Source of the DNA: a candidate division KSB1 bacterium
GTDB lineage: Bacteria; Zhuqueibacterota; Zhuqueibacteria; JANLFK01; Oleimicrobiaceae
NCBI GenBank assembly: GCA_034506335.1
Contig: JAPDPR010000005.1
Span: 1-64,000, forward strand
DNA length: 64,000 nucleotides
Direction of reading: 5' to 3'
Shown here: in pieces, positions 34,536-42,241 of the stretch
Layout: each line of letters starts with the position of its first letter
Numbering within the stretch: the stretch's first letter is position 1
Position numbers and translations under genes: made by a program
The notes under the pieces: generated by a model
The model's database searches: none
The model's input: the letters and a program-made list of their open reading frames with translations, nothing else
Told to the model about the DNA's origin: nothing

Positions 34536-35550
34536 TCCGACCCCTCTGTAGTGCGTAGGTAAGCAGGCGACTCACAAACTCCTCAAAGGTCACTCCCGCT
34601 GCCCGCAGGGCGCGTGCATAACCGGCATCAGGCGATATGTCCGGATTCGGATTGAACTCCAACACATACACTGAGCCTTTGGCGTCCACACGCATGTCCA
34701 CCCTACCGTAGTCCCGGCCGTGTAGGAGCTGGAACACCCGCACAGCGATTTGTTCCAACTTGCGCCGGAGCCTTCCTTCCACTTGGGCTGGACAGATCGC
34801 CGGCGTGCCGCGATAGAGCGGGTGTTCTGGCAGCCATTTAGCCTCGTAGCTGGTGATGCGCGGTATACCCACAGGTACCTGGGAGTAGTCAATCTCCGAC
34901 ATAGGCAGGACTGTTGGCGGATCGCCATCCAACAGGCTGACATTGAACTCGCGCCCGTCGATAAACTCTTCTACCAGAACCGGCTGGCGATACCTTTCCA
35001 GCAAAGCCTTCGTCACGTGCCGAAGCTGCCGCACGTCCTGCACTACGGAGTCAGGAGATATCCCCAGGCTTGCGTCCTCTTGAGAGGGCTTGGCAATTAC
35101 TGGAAAATTGAGGCCGAGAATCCCTTCCTCCGGTGGCGCGGTAAAGACGCGATATGCTGGCGTACGGATCCCGGCTGCTGCAAAAAGCCGCTTTGCCACC
35201 ACCTTATTCTGCGCCAGGCCCAAGGTCAAGGGCGGGTTGCCCGTGTACGGGACGCCTAGCAGCTCCCAGACGCCGGCAACGGCTAACTCATGCTGCGCCC
35301 GGCCCCGGTAGCCCTCGCACAGGTTGAAAATGACATCTGGCCGGCTCTTTTCCACCTGGGTCATTGCACGCCGAATATCGCTGACCGGCAAATACCCGGC
35401 ACGATGCCCCAGTCGGCGCAAGGCCTCGTACACGGCCTGGGCCTCTTGCTTGACGGCCGCCTCCGAGATTTGGTCCGGATGGCTATCGCCCGCCAGGTCC
35501 ACCTCGTTATAGGCCACCAGGACCCGAAGTTTCGTGCCTTTCTCGCTCAT
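34522..35550 (-). CDS. D-Ala-D-Ala ligase-like ATP-grasp enzyme (second copy)
   Basis: 342 residues. An N-terminal preATP-grasp part (about 1-110, with LCEGYRGRAQHELAVAGVWE and GVPYTGNPPLTLGLAQNK) is followed by the ATP-grasp fold (NFPVIAKPSQEDASLGIS, QPVLVEEFIDGREFNVSLL) and the metal site YVLEFNPNPDISPDAG. The fold joins a carboxylate to an amine through an acyl phosphate. It differs from true Ddl in sequence and in operon setting, so a dedicated peptide-bond-forming role is likelier than wall precursor synthesis. ATG 35550 overlaps the stop of the first ligase gene (ATGA). Confidence 0.85.
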   Translation of the reverse strand: MSEKGTKLRVLVAYNEVDLAGDSHPDQISEAAVKQEAQAVYEALRRLGHRAGYLPVSDIRRAMTQVEKSRPDVIFNLCEGYRGRAQHELAVAGVWELLGVPYTGNPPLTLGLAQNKVVAKRLFAAAGIRTPAYRVFTAPPEEGILGLNFPVIAKPSQEDASLGISPDSVVQDVRQLRHVTKALLERYRQPVLVEEFIDGREFNVSLLDGDPPTVLPMSEIDYSQVPVGIPRITSYEAKWLPEHPLYRGTPAICPAQVEGRLRRKLEQIAVRVFQLLHGRDYGRVDMRVDAKGSVYVLEFNPNPDISPDAGYARALRAAGVTFEEFVSRLLTYALQRGRNGRN

Positions 35551-36599
35551 TTAACTTGCATCCCGTACCGCGCGGCAGCGATTTCAACGACCCTGTTGAT
35601 CATCTCCTGATAGGTGTACCCCGCCGTGCGTGCCGCCTTCGGGAAGCAAGAATTGTCCTCAGGCCTGGGCAGGATTCCTGGCAGCGGGTTGAGCTCCAGA
35701 ATGTGCGGACGTCCTTCTTCGTCTGCCCGGACATCCACCCGACACCAGTCACGCACGTGTAACACCTGATAGGCACGCTTCACCATCTGTTCAATCTCCT
35801 GCCTCGCGGCCTCAGGCAGGCGTGCCGGACATTCAAACATCCGCAGGGGGCGCTCCGGCGTGTCCCAGATCCACTTTGCTTCGTAGGAGTACAGCGGACG
35901 CGCGCCTGCAGGGAGTTGGTCATACACGATTTCAATGATGGGCAACACTTCTACTTCACTGCCGTTGCCCCACATCGCTACCGTAAACTCGTCGCCTGAG
36001 AGAAACTCCTCCACCAAAACTGGCTGCCGGTAGGTAGCCAGGCACATCTTCACCCGTTCCTGAGCCTGAGTTGCGTCATCCGCCACCGAGTCGTTGAACA
36101 CCCCCTTGCTGCTCCCTTCAGAGACCGGTTTGACGATGACCGGGAAGCGCAAGTCCGTGAGCTCTATGGCTTCACCCGGCCGGACCACCGTAAAACGCGG
36201 GGTGGCAACGCCGTAGTAACTCAGAATCTCCTTAGCCCTGGCCTTATTGAGGCACAAGGCCAGAGTCAAAGGGTCAGAACCGGTATATGGGATACCCAAA
36301 CGCTCGCACACCGTGGGCACATACGATTCGCGGAAATCGCCAAAGAGCCCCTCGGCCATGTTGAAGACCAAGTCGGGGCGCCATCGCTCCAATTCGGCCC
36401 CCACTCTCCCATCACCCTCCACGCCTTCCACCTGGTGCCCCCCAGCGCGCAAGGCCTCTATCACGGCCTGAATGGTCTCGAAAGAATCTCCTTCCGCAAA
36501 AAAATCGGGGGGAATGGCATCTGCCCCATTGCCGCCGAAACTCTTGCGGTATTCCGCCAAGAGTCCTTCTTTGCTGCTGAAGGTGACAACTATCTTCAT
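35547..36599 (-). CDS. D-Ala-D-Ala ligase-like ATP-grasp enzyme (first copy)
   Basis: 350 residues, first gene of the operon. Key stretches are NMAEGLFGDFRESYVPTV, IPYTGSDPLTLALCLNKA, FPVIVKPVSEGSSKGV, QPVLVEEFLSGDEFTVAMW and the metal-binding HILELNPLPGILP. It shares its layout with the next gene but not close sequence identity, so the two are old paralogues, perhaps acting in sequence. A strong ribosome site (AAAGGAGGG at 36637-36645) lies unusually far from the ATG. A CCGCCC/GGGCGG hairpin between them could loop out the distance or control translation. A sigma-54 promoter lies just upstream. Confidence 0.85.
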   Translation of the reverse strand: MKIVVTFSSKEGLLAEYRKSFGGNGADAIPPDFFAEGDSFETIQAVIEALRAGGHQVEGVEGDGRVGAELERWRPDLVFNMAEGLFGDFRESYVPTVCERLGIPYTGSDPLTLALCLNKARAKEILSYYGVATPRFTVVRPGEAIELTDLRFPVIVKPVSEGSSKGVFNDSVADDATQAQERVKMCLATYRQPVLVEEFLSGDEFTVAMWGNGSEVEVLPIIEIVYDQLPAGARPLYSYEAKWIWDTPERPLRMFECPARLPEAARQEIEQMVKRAYQVLHVRDWCRVDVRADEEGRPHILELNPLPGILPRPEDNSCFPKAARTAGYTYQEMINRVVEIAAARYGMQVK

Positions 36600-36662
36600 T
36601 GCGTGAGTGCCCGCCCTACAAGGGGGCGGAATCTACCCTCCTTTCTTGTCACTGTTATGCTT

Positions 36663-36677
36663 ACAATGACCGTGCCA
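36663..36677 (-). promoter_or_regulatory. Sigma-54 promoter of the ligase/aminomutase operon
   Basis: Reads TGGCACGGTCATTGT on the - strand: TGGCAC, 5 bases, TTGT, against the consensus TGGCAC-N5-TTGC. Transcription would start near 36652, about 50 bases before the first ATP-grasp gene. It is nearly the twin of the site at 40093-40107. The region 36600-36886 otherwise holds no gene. Confidence 0.75.
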
Positions 36678-36766
36678 GAATTTTCGGCTTGCCTCAATCG
36701 ATTACTTATCAGCTGTTTAGGGCAGGTCCACAGGGCACAAAAAGAGATGACGCGGAAGGGCAATTC

Positions 36767-36778
36767 TCAGAATGAAAA
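36767..36778 (-). promoter_or_regulatory. Possible activator site upstream of the - strand sigma-54 promoter
   Basis: In the direction of transcription it reads TTTTCATTCTGA, ending 90 bases before the sigma-54 promoter. The same 12 bases with one change (TTTTCATTTTGA) stand 95 bases before the other sigma-54 promoter, in the same orientation. That is the normal distance for an NtrC-type enhancer. Confidence 0.45.
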
Positions 36779-36886
36779 TGACTTCTCCGTGGGGGGGCAC
36801 AAAGCTATCAAATTGAGATGATGGAAAACATCGGGGCTTGCGCAGCAAGGCGGGCATCGTTCCTGGGGGCAGGAAGGAGCACCCCG

Positions 36887-38248
36887 TCACTCTTTCGGCT
36901 CCAGGTTATACTCCTTGATCTTCCGATACAGCGTGGCTAGGCCAATCTGGAGCACGCGCGCCGTCTTCTGTTTGTCGAAATTGTGGAATTCGAGGGTCTT
37001 CTGGAGGGCGACGCGCTCGATTTCGGCGAATGACATCCCCACCTCCAGGCCCATGTCTCGCTCCGCAGCGTCCGGGCGAGCCGCAAGGGCAGGAAAATGG
37101 TACAGGCGGAGCAGGTTTTCCCGGGAAAGCACCACAGCCCTCTCCACCATGTTTTCCAATTCCCGCACATTGCCCCGCCAGGGGTGGCTCATGAGGCGCT
37201 TCATCACCTCTGGTTCCACACCCTGAATGTTCTTGCCGTTCAAGTTGTTATACTTTTCGATAAAGTGCTGCACCAAGAAGGGTATATCCTCCTGCCGTTC
37301 TCGTAGCGGCGGAACCTCGATTCCGATGACGTTAAGCCGGTAGTAGAGGTCTTCCCGGAATGAACCCTCTTCCACCTTCTTTTCCAGATCGGCATTCGTA
37401 GCGGCGATGATGCGAACATCCACCTTGAGGGTGACCGTCCCGCCAAGGCGTTCGAACTCCCCGTCTTGTAAGAAACGGAGCAGCTTCACCTGCATTGGCG
37501 GAGTGATCTCTCCGATCTCATCGAGGAACAGCGAGCCGCCCTCGGCCAACTCGATCTTGCCCTTTTTCTGGCGCACCGCGCCAGTGAAGGCTCCTCGCTC
37601 ATAACCAAAGAGCTCTGCCTCGAGCAGGTTTTCGGGAATGGCGCCGCAGTTGATTTTCACAAACGCTTTGCTGGCCCTGGGGCTGTGGTAGTGAATGGTG
37701 GCGGCGATGAGCTCCTTTCCTGTTCCGGTCTCGCCCGTGATGAGCACGGTGCTGCGCGAAGACGCAACCTCTTTGGCCAATTCCACCACCCGCCTGAAAC
37801 GGGGACTGACGGCGACCAAGCGTGGGGCTGCCTGGGAAAGCTCAAGTTGCTCACGCAAGCGTTCGTTTTCACGGCGCAGGATGATGGTTTCCCCCAGCCG
37901 GTCCAAGAGGCGCTGCAGATCGGCCATACGGAAGGGCTTCACCAGGTAATCGTAGGCGCCGCTCCGGATGGAGGCCACTGCCGTTTCCACTGAGCCGTAG
38001 GCGGTGATCACAATCACGGCCACTTGAGGACGATGCTCCTGCACATAGTTCACCACCTCCAACCCCGAGCCGTCCCTCAGCTTCAGGTCGGTGACCACGA
38101 TGTCCACATCTTCGGCTTCCAGGGCCTTTAAGGCGCCAGTCAGGGAAGTGGCCGTCTTGAGCCGGTACCGCTCCGAAGCTAACCCTTTTTCCAGGGCATG
38201 GAGCGCATCCACGTCGTCGTCGACAAGCAAAATATGGAGCTCACTCAC
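36887..38248 (-). CDS. NtrC-family sigma-54 response regulator
   Basis: 453 residues in three parts. Receiver, about 1-120, has acidic pocket D10/D11, phosphoacceptor D54 in VVTDLKLRDGS and Lys in YLVKPF. The AAA+ domain, about 140-380, has Walker A GETGTGKELIA, the sigma-54 contact loop GAFTGA, Walker B SLFLDEIGE and RFLQDGEFERLGG. A Fis-type helix-turn-helix, about 405-450, has KTARVLQIGLATLYRKIKEY. It should open sigma-54 promoters when phosphorylated by the kinase encoded just upstream, with which it overlaps by 8 bp. Two sigma-54 promoters flank the pair and are the obvious targets. Confidence 0.95.
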   Translation of the reverse strand: MSELHILLVDDDVDALHALEKGLASERYRLKTATSLTGALKALEAEDVDIVVTDLKLRDGSGLEVVNYVQEHRPQVAVIVITAYGSVETAVASIRSGAYDYLVKPFRMADLQRLLDRLGETIILRRENERLREQLELSQAAPRLVAVSPRFRRVVELAKEVASSRSTVLITGETGTGKELIAATIHYHSPRASKAFVKINCGAIPENLLEAELFGYERGAFTGAVRQKKGKIELAEGGSLFLDEIGEITPPMQVKLLRFLQDGEFERLGGTVTLKVDVRIIAATNADLEKKVEEGSFREDLYYRLNVIGIEVPPLRERQEDIPFLVQHFIEKYNNLNGKNIQGVEPEVMKRLMSHPWRGNVRELENMVERAVVLSRENLLRLYHFPALAARPDAAERDMGLEVGMSFAEIERVALQKTLEFHNFDKQKTARVLQIGLATLYRKIKEYNLEPKE

Positions 38249-39797
38249 CCGGTATTTCTCCTTGCTGTACCTGCGGCAAGCTCACCGAAAAGAGAGTCCC
38301 GCGCCCCGGCTGCGAGCTGCACGTGATGCGCCCCCCGTGGGCGGCCACGATTTCGCGCGAGACGAACAGGCCCAGCCCCACGCCTCGCCCTTTGGTGGTG
38401 AAGAAAGGCTCAAAAACCCTTTTCAGGTGTTCACTTTCGATGCCAGGCCCGTTGTCACGTATTCCTACTACGACCCTTCTCCCCGCCCTCCGTACGGAGA
38501 TCCAGATGTCGCCAGCGCCGTTGAGCACCTCCAGGGCGTTGGTAAAGATGTTTACAAAGACCCTGCGCAACTGCACCCAGTCGGCCATGACCCAGCAGGA
38601 CCACGATGGCTGCGTAAAATGCACGCGCACCTTTCGGATTGCCGCCTCATAGGTAGCATCCTGAACCCAGGCGGCGATCTGCCCCACTAACTCCACCGGC
38701 ACCATATTCAACTCCGCAAGGTGGGTGTAGGCCAAGTAGTGATTTAGGCTGTCGGTGAGTTGCTGAATTTGGCCCTGGATCTTGTGCGCAAGCTCCGACA
38801 CCTCCGGGCTAAGCCCGTTTGGGCTCTGTGCGAGCAGCCGCTCCAGCAGTTCCACATGCAGTCCGATGTTGTTGAGCGGGTTGCGGATGTCGTGCATCAT
38901 AGCACTGGTCAGGCGGGAGATGGCGGTGAGGCGATCGATCTGCCGGATGCGCGAGGCAAATCGCACCTGCTCTCCCAACTCTTGAAAGCTGATGATGTAG
39001 TACACGTTGCCGATAGAGGGCTGCCTCAGGCGGGCGATGGACACCATCGCTGGCAGGTAGTCCCCCCCTTTCCGATAGATGTGGAGCTGAAGGTTATGGC
39101 GCCGGCCGCGTCCGGATTGAATTTCGCGCAGGAACAGCTCGCGCGAACGGCCATGGAAAAGCTCTAGTATGTTCCTTTTGAGGATATCGCCCGGTGCAAA
39201 ACCGGTAAGGCGAGCCGCCATGGGATTCCAGTGCAGCACGTGCAGATCTGCGTCGCAATCGGCCACCCCCAGCGGATACTCCTTGATGATTTGATAGATG
39301 ACGTCAAGCTGCCGCTGCAAGTCATTCTTGACAATCTTCAGCTCATTGATGAGCTGCTGATCCTTGGCGCGCAGCTCTTGGTACACTTTGCCCCACCACT
39401 CGCTGAGGAAGATGAGGGTGGTATCGAAAGCCCGCTGCAGTAGAGCAAACTGTTCTTCAAAGTCACCACTCAGATCAAGAGTGGTGTTCACCAGAAAGTG
39501 GTTGAGCACAATGCGCGCAGCCCCGAGAATAGCCAATTGGGCGTGGAAATTGTGCTTCAGGCGCTGGTTCGACTGGAACTCACGCAGGTAGAACCTGGTG
39601 AGTTGATAGCCAGGTCCCTGACGCTGAGCACCCCGCAGGTCACGCTCCAAATAGGTGAAAATGCCCCGAAGTATCTTCGTGTACAGCTCACTGGGCAGGT
39701 CCAGATCGGCACCCCACCGGGAGGTGACTAACGTTTCCGTAGCGCTCTCCACCAGGGTGTCTACATGCTCGCGGACGATCTCGTCCAATGTAGGCAT
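38241..39797 (-). CDS. Soluble NtrB-like PAS histidine kinase
   Basis: 518 residues from ATG 39797 (GAGGA six bases upstream). No membrane segment is seen, so it senses a cytoplasmic signal. Residues about 1-165 are all helical (YLERDLRGAQRQGPG, FEEQFALLQRAFD), possibly an RsbRD-N-like sensor. A PAS domain covers about 190-300 (GVADCDADLHVLHWNPMAARLTG). The HisKA box is MMHDIRNPLNNIG and the ATP-binding domain shows NIFTNALEVL, DNGPGI and GRGVGLGL. It should phosphorylate the partner regulator encoded immediately downstream. The signal is unknown. Confidence 0.9.
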   Translation of the reverse strand: MPTLDEIVREHVDTLVESATETLVTSRWGADLDLPSELYTKILRGIFTYLERDLRGAQRQGPGYQLTRFYLREFQSNQRLKHNFHAQLAILGAARIVLNHFLVNTTLDLSGDFEEQFALLQRAFDTTLIFLSEWWGKVYQELRAKDQQLINELKIVKNDLQRQLDVIYQIIKEYPLGVADCDADLHVLHWNPMAARLTGFAPGDILKRNILELFHGRSRELFLREIQSGRGRRHNLQLHIYRKGGDYLPAMVSIARLRQPSIGNVYYIISFQELGEQVRFASRIRQIDRLTAISRLTSAMMHDIRNPLNNIGLHVELLERLLAQSPNGLSPEVSELAHKIQGQIQQLTDSLNHYLAYTHLAELNMVPVELVGQIAAWVQDATYEAAIRKVRVHFTQPSWSCWVMADWVQLRRVFVNIFTNALEVLNGAGDIWISVRRAGRRVVVGIRDNGPGIESEHLKRVFEPFFTTKGRGVGLGLFVSREIVAAHGGRITCSSQPGRGTLFSVSLPQVQQGEIPGE

Positions 39798-39986
39798 AGT
39801 CTTCCTCACTGACCTCGTCAAAGCCAGTGAGGCACGTTCCTCCTCCTTTCGCTTAGTAACTGCAACCCACCAAGCCTTTCAATTCTCCTGCATGGCCCGG
39901 AGATTTTTGCTTGCCAGGCGGGAACCCTCCACACAGAAAGGCGTTTATCAGTTTGACAGTGTTTGTTCGCCCAAAATGGGCCATGG

Positions 39987-39998
39987 TTTTCATTTTGA
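39987..39998 (+). promoter_or_regulatory. Possible activator site upstream of the + strand sigma-54 promoter
   Basis: TTTTCATTTTGA, 95 bases before the sigma-54 promoter at 40093, matches the site at 36767-36778. Around it lie a perfect GCCCA-AAA-TGGGC palindrome (39969-39981) and a TTATCA/TGATAA inverted pair. The 39798-40294 gap holds no gene; it carries these sites, the kinase leader and the lipoprotein leader. Confidence 0.45.
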
Positions 39999-40092
39999 TA
40001 AGAAACGGTTGCCAAAGGCGGACAAAAACCCTGCGGTGGTCTACCCCTAACCGCTTGACAACGTAAGCAGTTAGCCGACCACATCGCGGACG

Positions 40093-40107
40093 TGGCACGC
40101 TCTTTGT
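40093..40107 (+). promoter_or_regulatory. Sigma-54 promoter of the lipoprotein/L,D-transpeptidase genes
   Basis: TGGCACGCTCTTTGT: TGGCAC, 5 bases, TTGT. Transcription would begin near 40119, leaving a leader of about 175 bases before the lipoprotein ATG. It shares the unusual final T (TTGT, not TTGC) with the - strand site at 36663-36677. Confidence 0.7.
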
Positions 40108-40146
40108 TAGGCTTTCAGCTGTTCAGGTCGCCATCTGCGACGGGGG

Positions 40147-40194
40147 CAAAGGTACGAAAAAAATTGGCAAAATGCAAAGGGGAAAGTACCTTTG
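40147..40194 (+). promoter_or_regulatory. Stem-loop in the lipoprotein mRNA leader
   Basis: CAAAGGTAC and GTACCTTTG form a perfect 9-bp stem with a 30-base A-rich loop inside the untranslated leader. It may affect mRNA stability or translation; no known riboswitch is recognised. Confidence 0.35.
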
Positions 40195-40294
40195 GGGAGG
40201 AAAAGCGAGGGCATGTTTTGTATAGAGGGAGATCAGGGGGAAACATCTGGTCTTGGTAATGTGATGTCGAATCAAAGGAAAGGAGTGTTGAGAC

Positions 40295-40909
40295 ATGAAG
40301 ACCCGAATCCTGTTGTCGCTGGTGGCCGCAGTCGCGGTGCTGGGGCTTATTGCCGGTTGTGCTAAGGCCCCCGATCAGGCGCGCATCGACGCAGTGAACG
40401 CTGCCCTCAAGGCGGCGCAAGATGCGGAGGCTAACCGGTACGTCCCAGCGCAGTACAACGCCGCTGCGGACTCTCTGAAGGCCGCAATGGCGGAGATCGA
40501 GAAGCAGAACTCCAAGTTCGCCCTTTTCCGCAAGTACGCCTTAGCCAACCACCTCTTGCAGGTTGCTGAAGAGAAGGCGAAAGAGGCAGCGGAGGCTGCA
40601 GTTGCAAAGAAGGAAGAGGTAAAGAACGAAGCGACCGGCCTGATTCAGCAGGCGACCGACGCAGTGAAAGAGACCAAGAAGCTGCTGGTGAAAGCCCCGC
40701 GTGGCAAGGAAGGCCGCCAGGCTTTGGAACTGATCAAGAATGACATCAATGTGGTGGACACCACCATCGCCGAGGCGACCGCTGCCATTGAGAAGGGTGA
40801 CTACCTGACCGCTCGCGACAAGGCAAAGGCTGCCTTGGATAAGGCCAATGCCCTCACGGCAGAGCTGAAGGAAGTCATCAGCAAGAAGGCTGCACTGACC
40901 AGGAAGTAG
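40295..40909 (+). CDS. Abundant helical lipoprotein ending in Arg-Lys (Lpp-like)
   Basis: 204 residues; AAGGAG lies upstream of ATG 40295. The signal peptide ends in lipobox LIAGC, with the lipidated Cys at 22. The mature part is almost wholly Ala/Lys/Glu-rich helix of DUF4398 style (AAQDAEANRYVPAQYNAAADSL), with predicted coiled coil. The last residues are ALTRK: a free C-terminal Lys after Arg, as in Braun's lipoprotein (ending YRK), which L,D-transpeptidases link to peptidoglycan. The next two genes encode L,D-transpeptidases, and the first shares the same helical module. A role as an outer-membrane-to-wall tether is a strong inference but untested. Confidence 0.8.
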   Translation: MKTRILLSLVAAVAVLGLIAGCAKAPDQARIDAVNAALKAAQDAEANRYVPAQYNAAADSLKAAMAEIEKQNSKFALFRKYALANHLLQVAEEKAKEAAEAAVAKKEEVKNEATGLIQQATDAVKETKKLLVKAPRGKEGRQALELIKNDINVVDTTIAEATAAIEKGDYLTARDKAKAALDKANALTAELKEVISKKAALTRK

Positions 40910-40930
40910 TTTTGGTGGGCTATTAGTCTA

Positions 40931-40984
40931 AAGCCTCGTTCCGTTGACCCAGGGGACCCTCGCTTTGCGGAACGAGGCTTTTTT
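40931..40984 (+). terminator. Intrinsic terminator after the lipoprotein gene
   Basis: A 13-bp stem (AAGCCTCGTTCCG ... CGGAACGAGGCTT) with a 24-base loop is followed by TTTTTT. Partial read-through would give much lipoprotein mRNA and less of the downstream transpeptidases, as fits a structural protein and its enzymes. Confidence 0.85.
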
Positions 40985-41015
40985 GCGCCCTTACCGGACC
41001 GGAAACGCTCCATCG

Positions 41016-42200
41016 ATGATGTGGACTCCTTACACTCAGCGCAACACAACTCCTCAAGGTGCATCGCGGTTAACCCGCTGGCTGCCTGTCTTGGCACTGA
41101 TTTCGTGTCTTTGCACCCTCGCCACCATATCCATATTATGGTTCACGCGCCCCAGACCACCGGTGGCCTCCTTGGAAAAGGCGAGGGTTGCCTTGGCCGC
41201 TGCGAGCACCGCGGAGGCCCAAACTTACGCCCCGCGGCTTTGGGCGCAAGCAGAGCGCTACTGGAATTACACCTTACGCGCTTTCCGCGAACAAAGACGC
41301 CAGTGGTTCTTTCTCAGGGACTTTGCCGAAGCCGAACGACTGGCCCAGCAGACTGAGGCATTGGCAATGCGAGCTCGTGAAAGAGCCATCGCAGTGCGAG
41401 ATTCCCTCACGCTGGTCACAGAGGGGCTGGCCAAAACAGCACAACAACAGATCGAACTTTACCGCACCACTTACCGCGACTTACCGGGCAATACCCAATT
41501 TCGGGAGCGCGCAGTACGCAGCGAATTATTGTTGCACGAGGCTCAGCATGCGCGGGCGCGCGGAGATCTCGTTCGCGCTGGGCAAAGGCTGCGCGAGGCC
41601 AAAGAGGCAATCGAGGCTGCTGGTAACGGATCCGCCTCGGCCCTCCGTGCCTATTTCGCCAATGTCCCCACCTGGCGACAATGGGCGCAGGAAACCATCT
41701 CCTATTCCAACGAGAATCATTGCTCCGTCATAATTATCGACAAATTCGCACACCTTTGCCGAGTGTATCAGAACGGCAAGGTGGCAGCGGAGTTTCCTGT
41801 CGAGCTAGGTGCTAACTGGGTGGGGCACAAGCAACGCCGCGGAGACAACGCCACCCCAGAAGGTCATTACCTGGTAACCCGAAAGAAGTCCGGCCGTTCA
41901 ACCATCTATTACAAGGCCCTCGTGTTGAATTACCCCAACGAAAATGACATGCGCGAATTCAGGGTTAAGAAGGAAAGGGGACTTTTGCCGCCAGGGGCTC
42001 AGATCGGGGGCCTGATCGAGATCCACGGCGAAGGAGGAAAAGGATTCGATTGGACCAATGGTTGCGTGGCTCTCACCAATAGGGACATGGATCGGCTCTA
42101 CAGCATGGTGGATGTGGGAACACGAGTGACTATCGTGGGCTCATTGCGATCGTGGGAAGCTTTCTTCGGGAACCACCAAGGTGTGCTGGGCACAAAATGA
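41016..42200 (+). CDS. Membrane-anchored L,D-transpeptidase with helical N-terminal module
   Basis: 394 residues from ATG 41016 (or 41019). A membrane helix lies at about 22-42 (VLALISCLCTLATISILWF), leaving the bulk in the periplasm. Residues about 52-200 are helical and resemble the lipoprotein encoded upstream (LAAASTAEAQTYAPRLWAQA). The YkuD catalytic domain at about 235-380 has NATPEGHYLVTRK, His337 in IEIHGEGG and nucleophile Cys350 in DWTNGCVALTN. Such enzymes form 3-3 crosslinks or attach lipoproteins through a Lys side chain. The shared module suggests it binds or recognises the lipoprotein. Confidence 0.85.
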   Translation: MMWTPYTQRNTTPQGASRLTRWLPVLALISCLCTLATISILWFTRPRPPVASLEKARVALAAASTAEAQTYAPRLWAQAERYWNYTLRAFREQRRQWFFLRDFAEAERLAQQTEALAMRARERAIAVRDSLTLVTEGLAKTAQQQIELYRTTYRDLPGNTQFRERAVRSELLLHEAQHARARGDLVRAGQRLREAKEAIEAAGNGSASALRAYFANVPTWRQWAQETISYSNENHCSVIIIDKFAHLCRVYQNGKVAAEFPVELGANWVGHKQRRGDNATPEGHYLVTRKKSGRSTIYYKALVLNYPNENDMREFRVKKERGLLPPGAQIGGLIEIHGEGGKGFDWTNGCVALTNRDMDRLYSMVDVGTRVTIVGSLRSWEAFFGNHQGVLGTK

Positions 42201-42241
42201 AGTAAAAAAAGGCATAACCCAAAAACTCAGAAAAACAGCCG

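Noticed and set aside
36600-36886. A gene in the gap after the activator gene
   Set aside because: The only frames are short and without ribosome sites; the gap is accounted for by the sigma-54 promoter and upstream motif.
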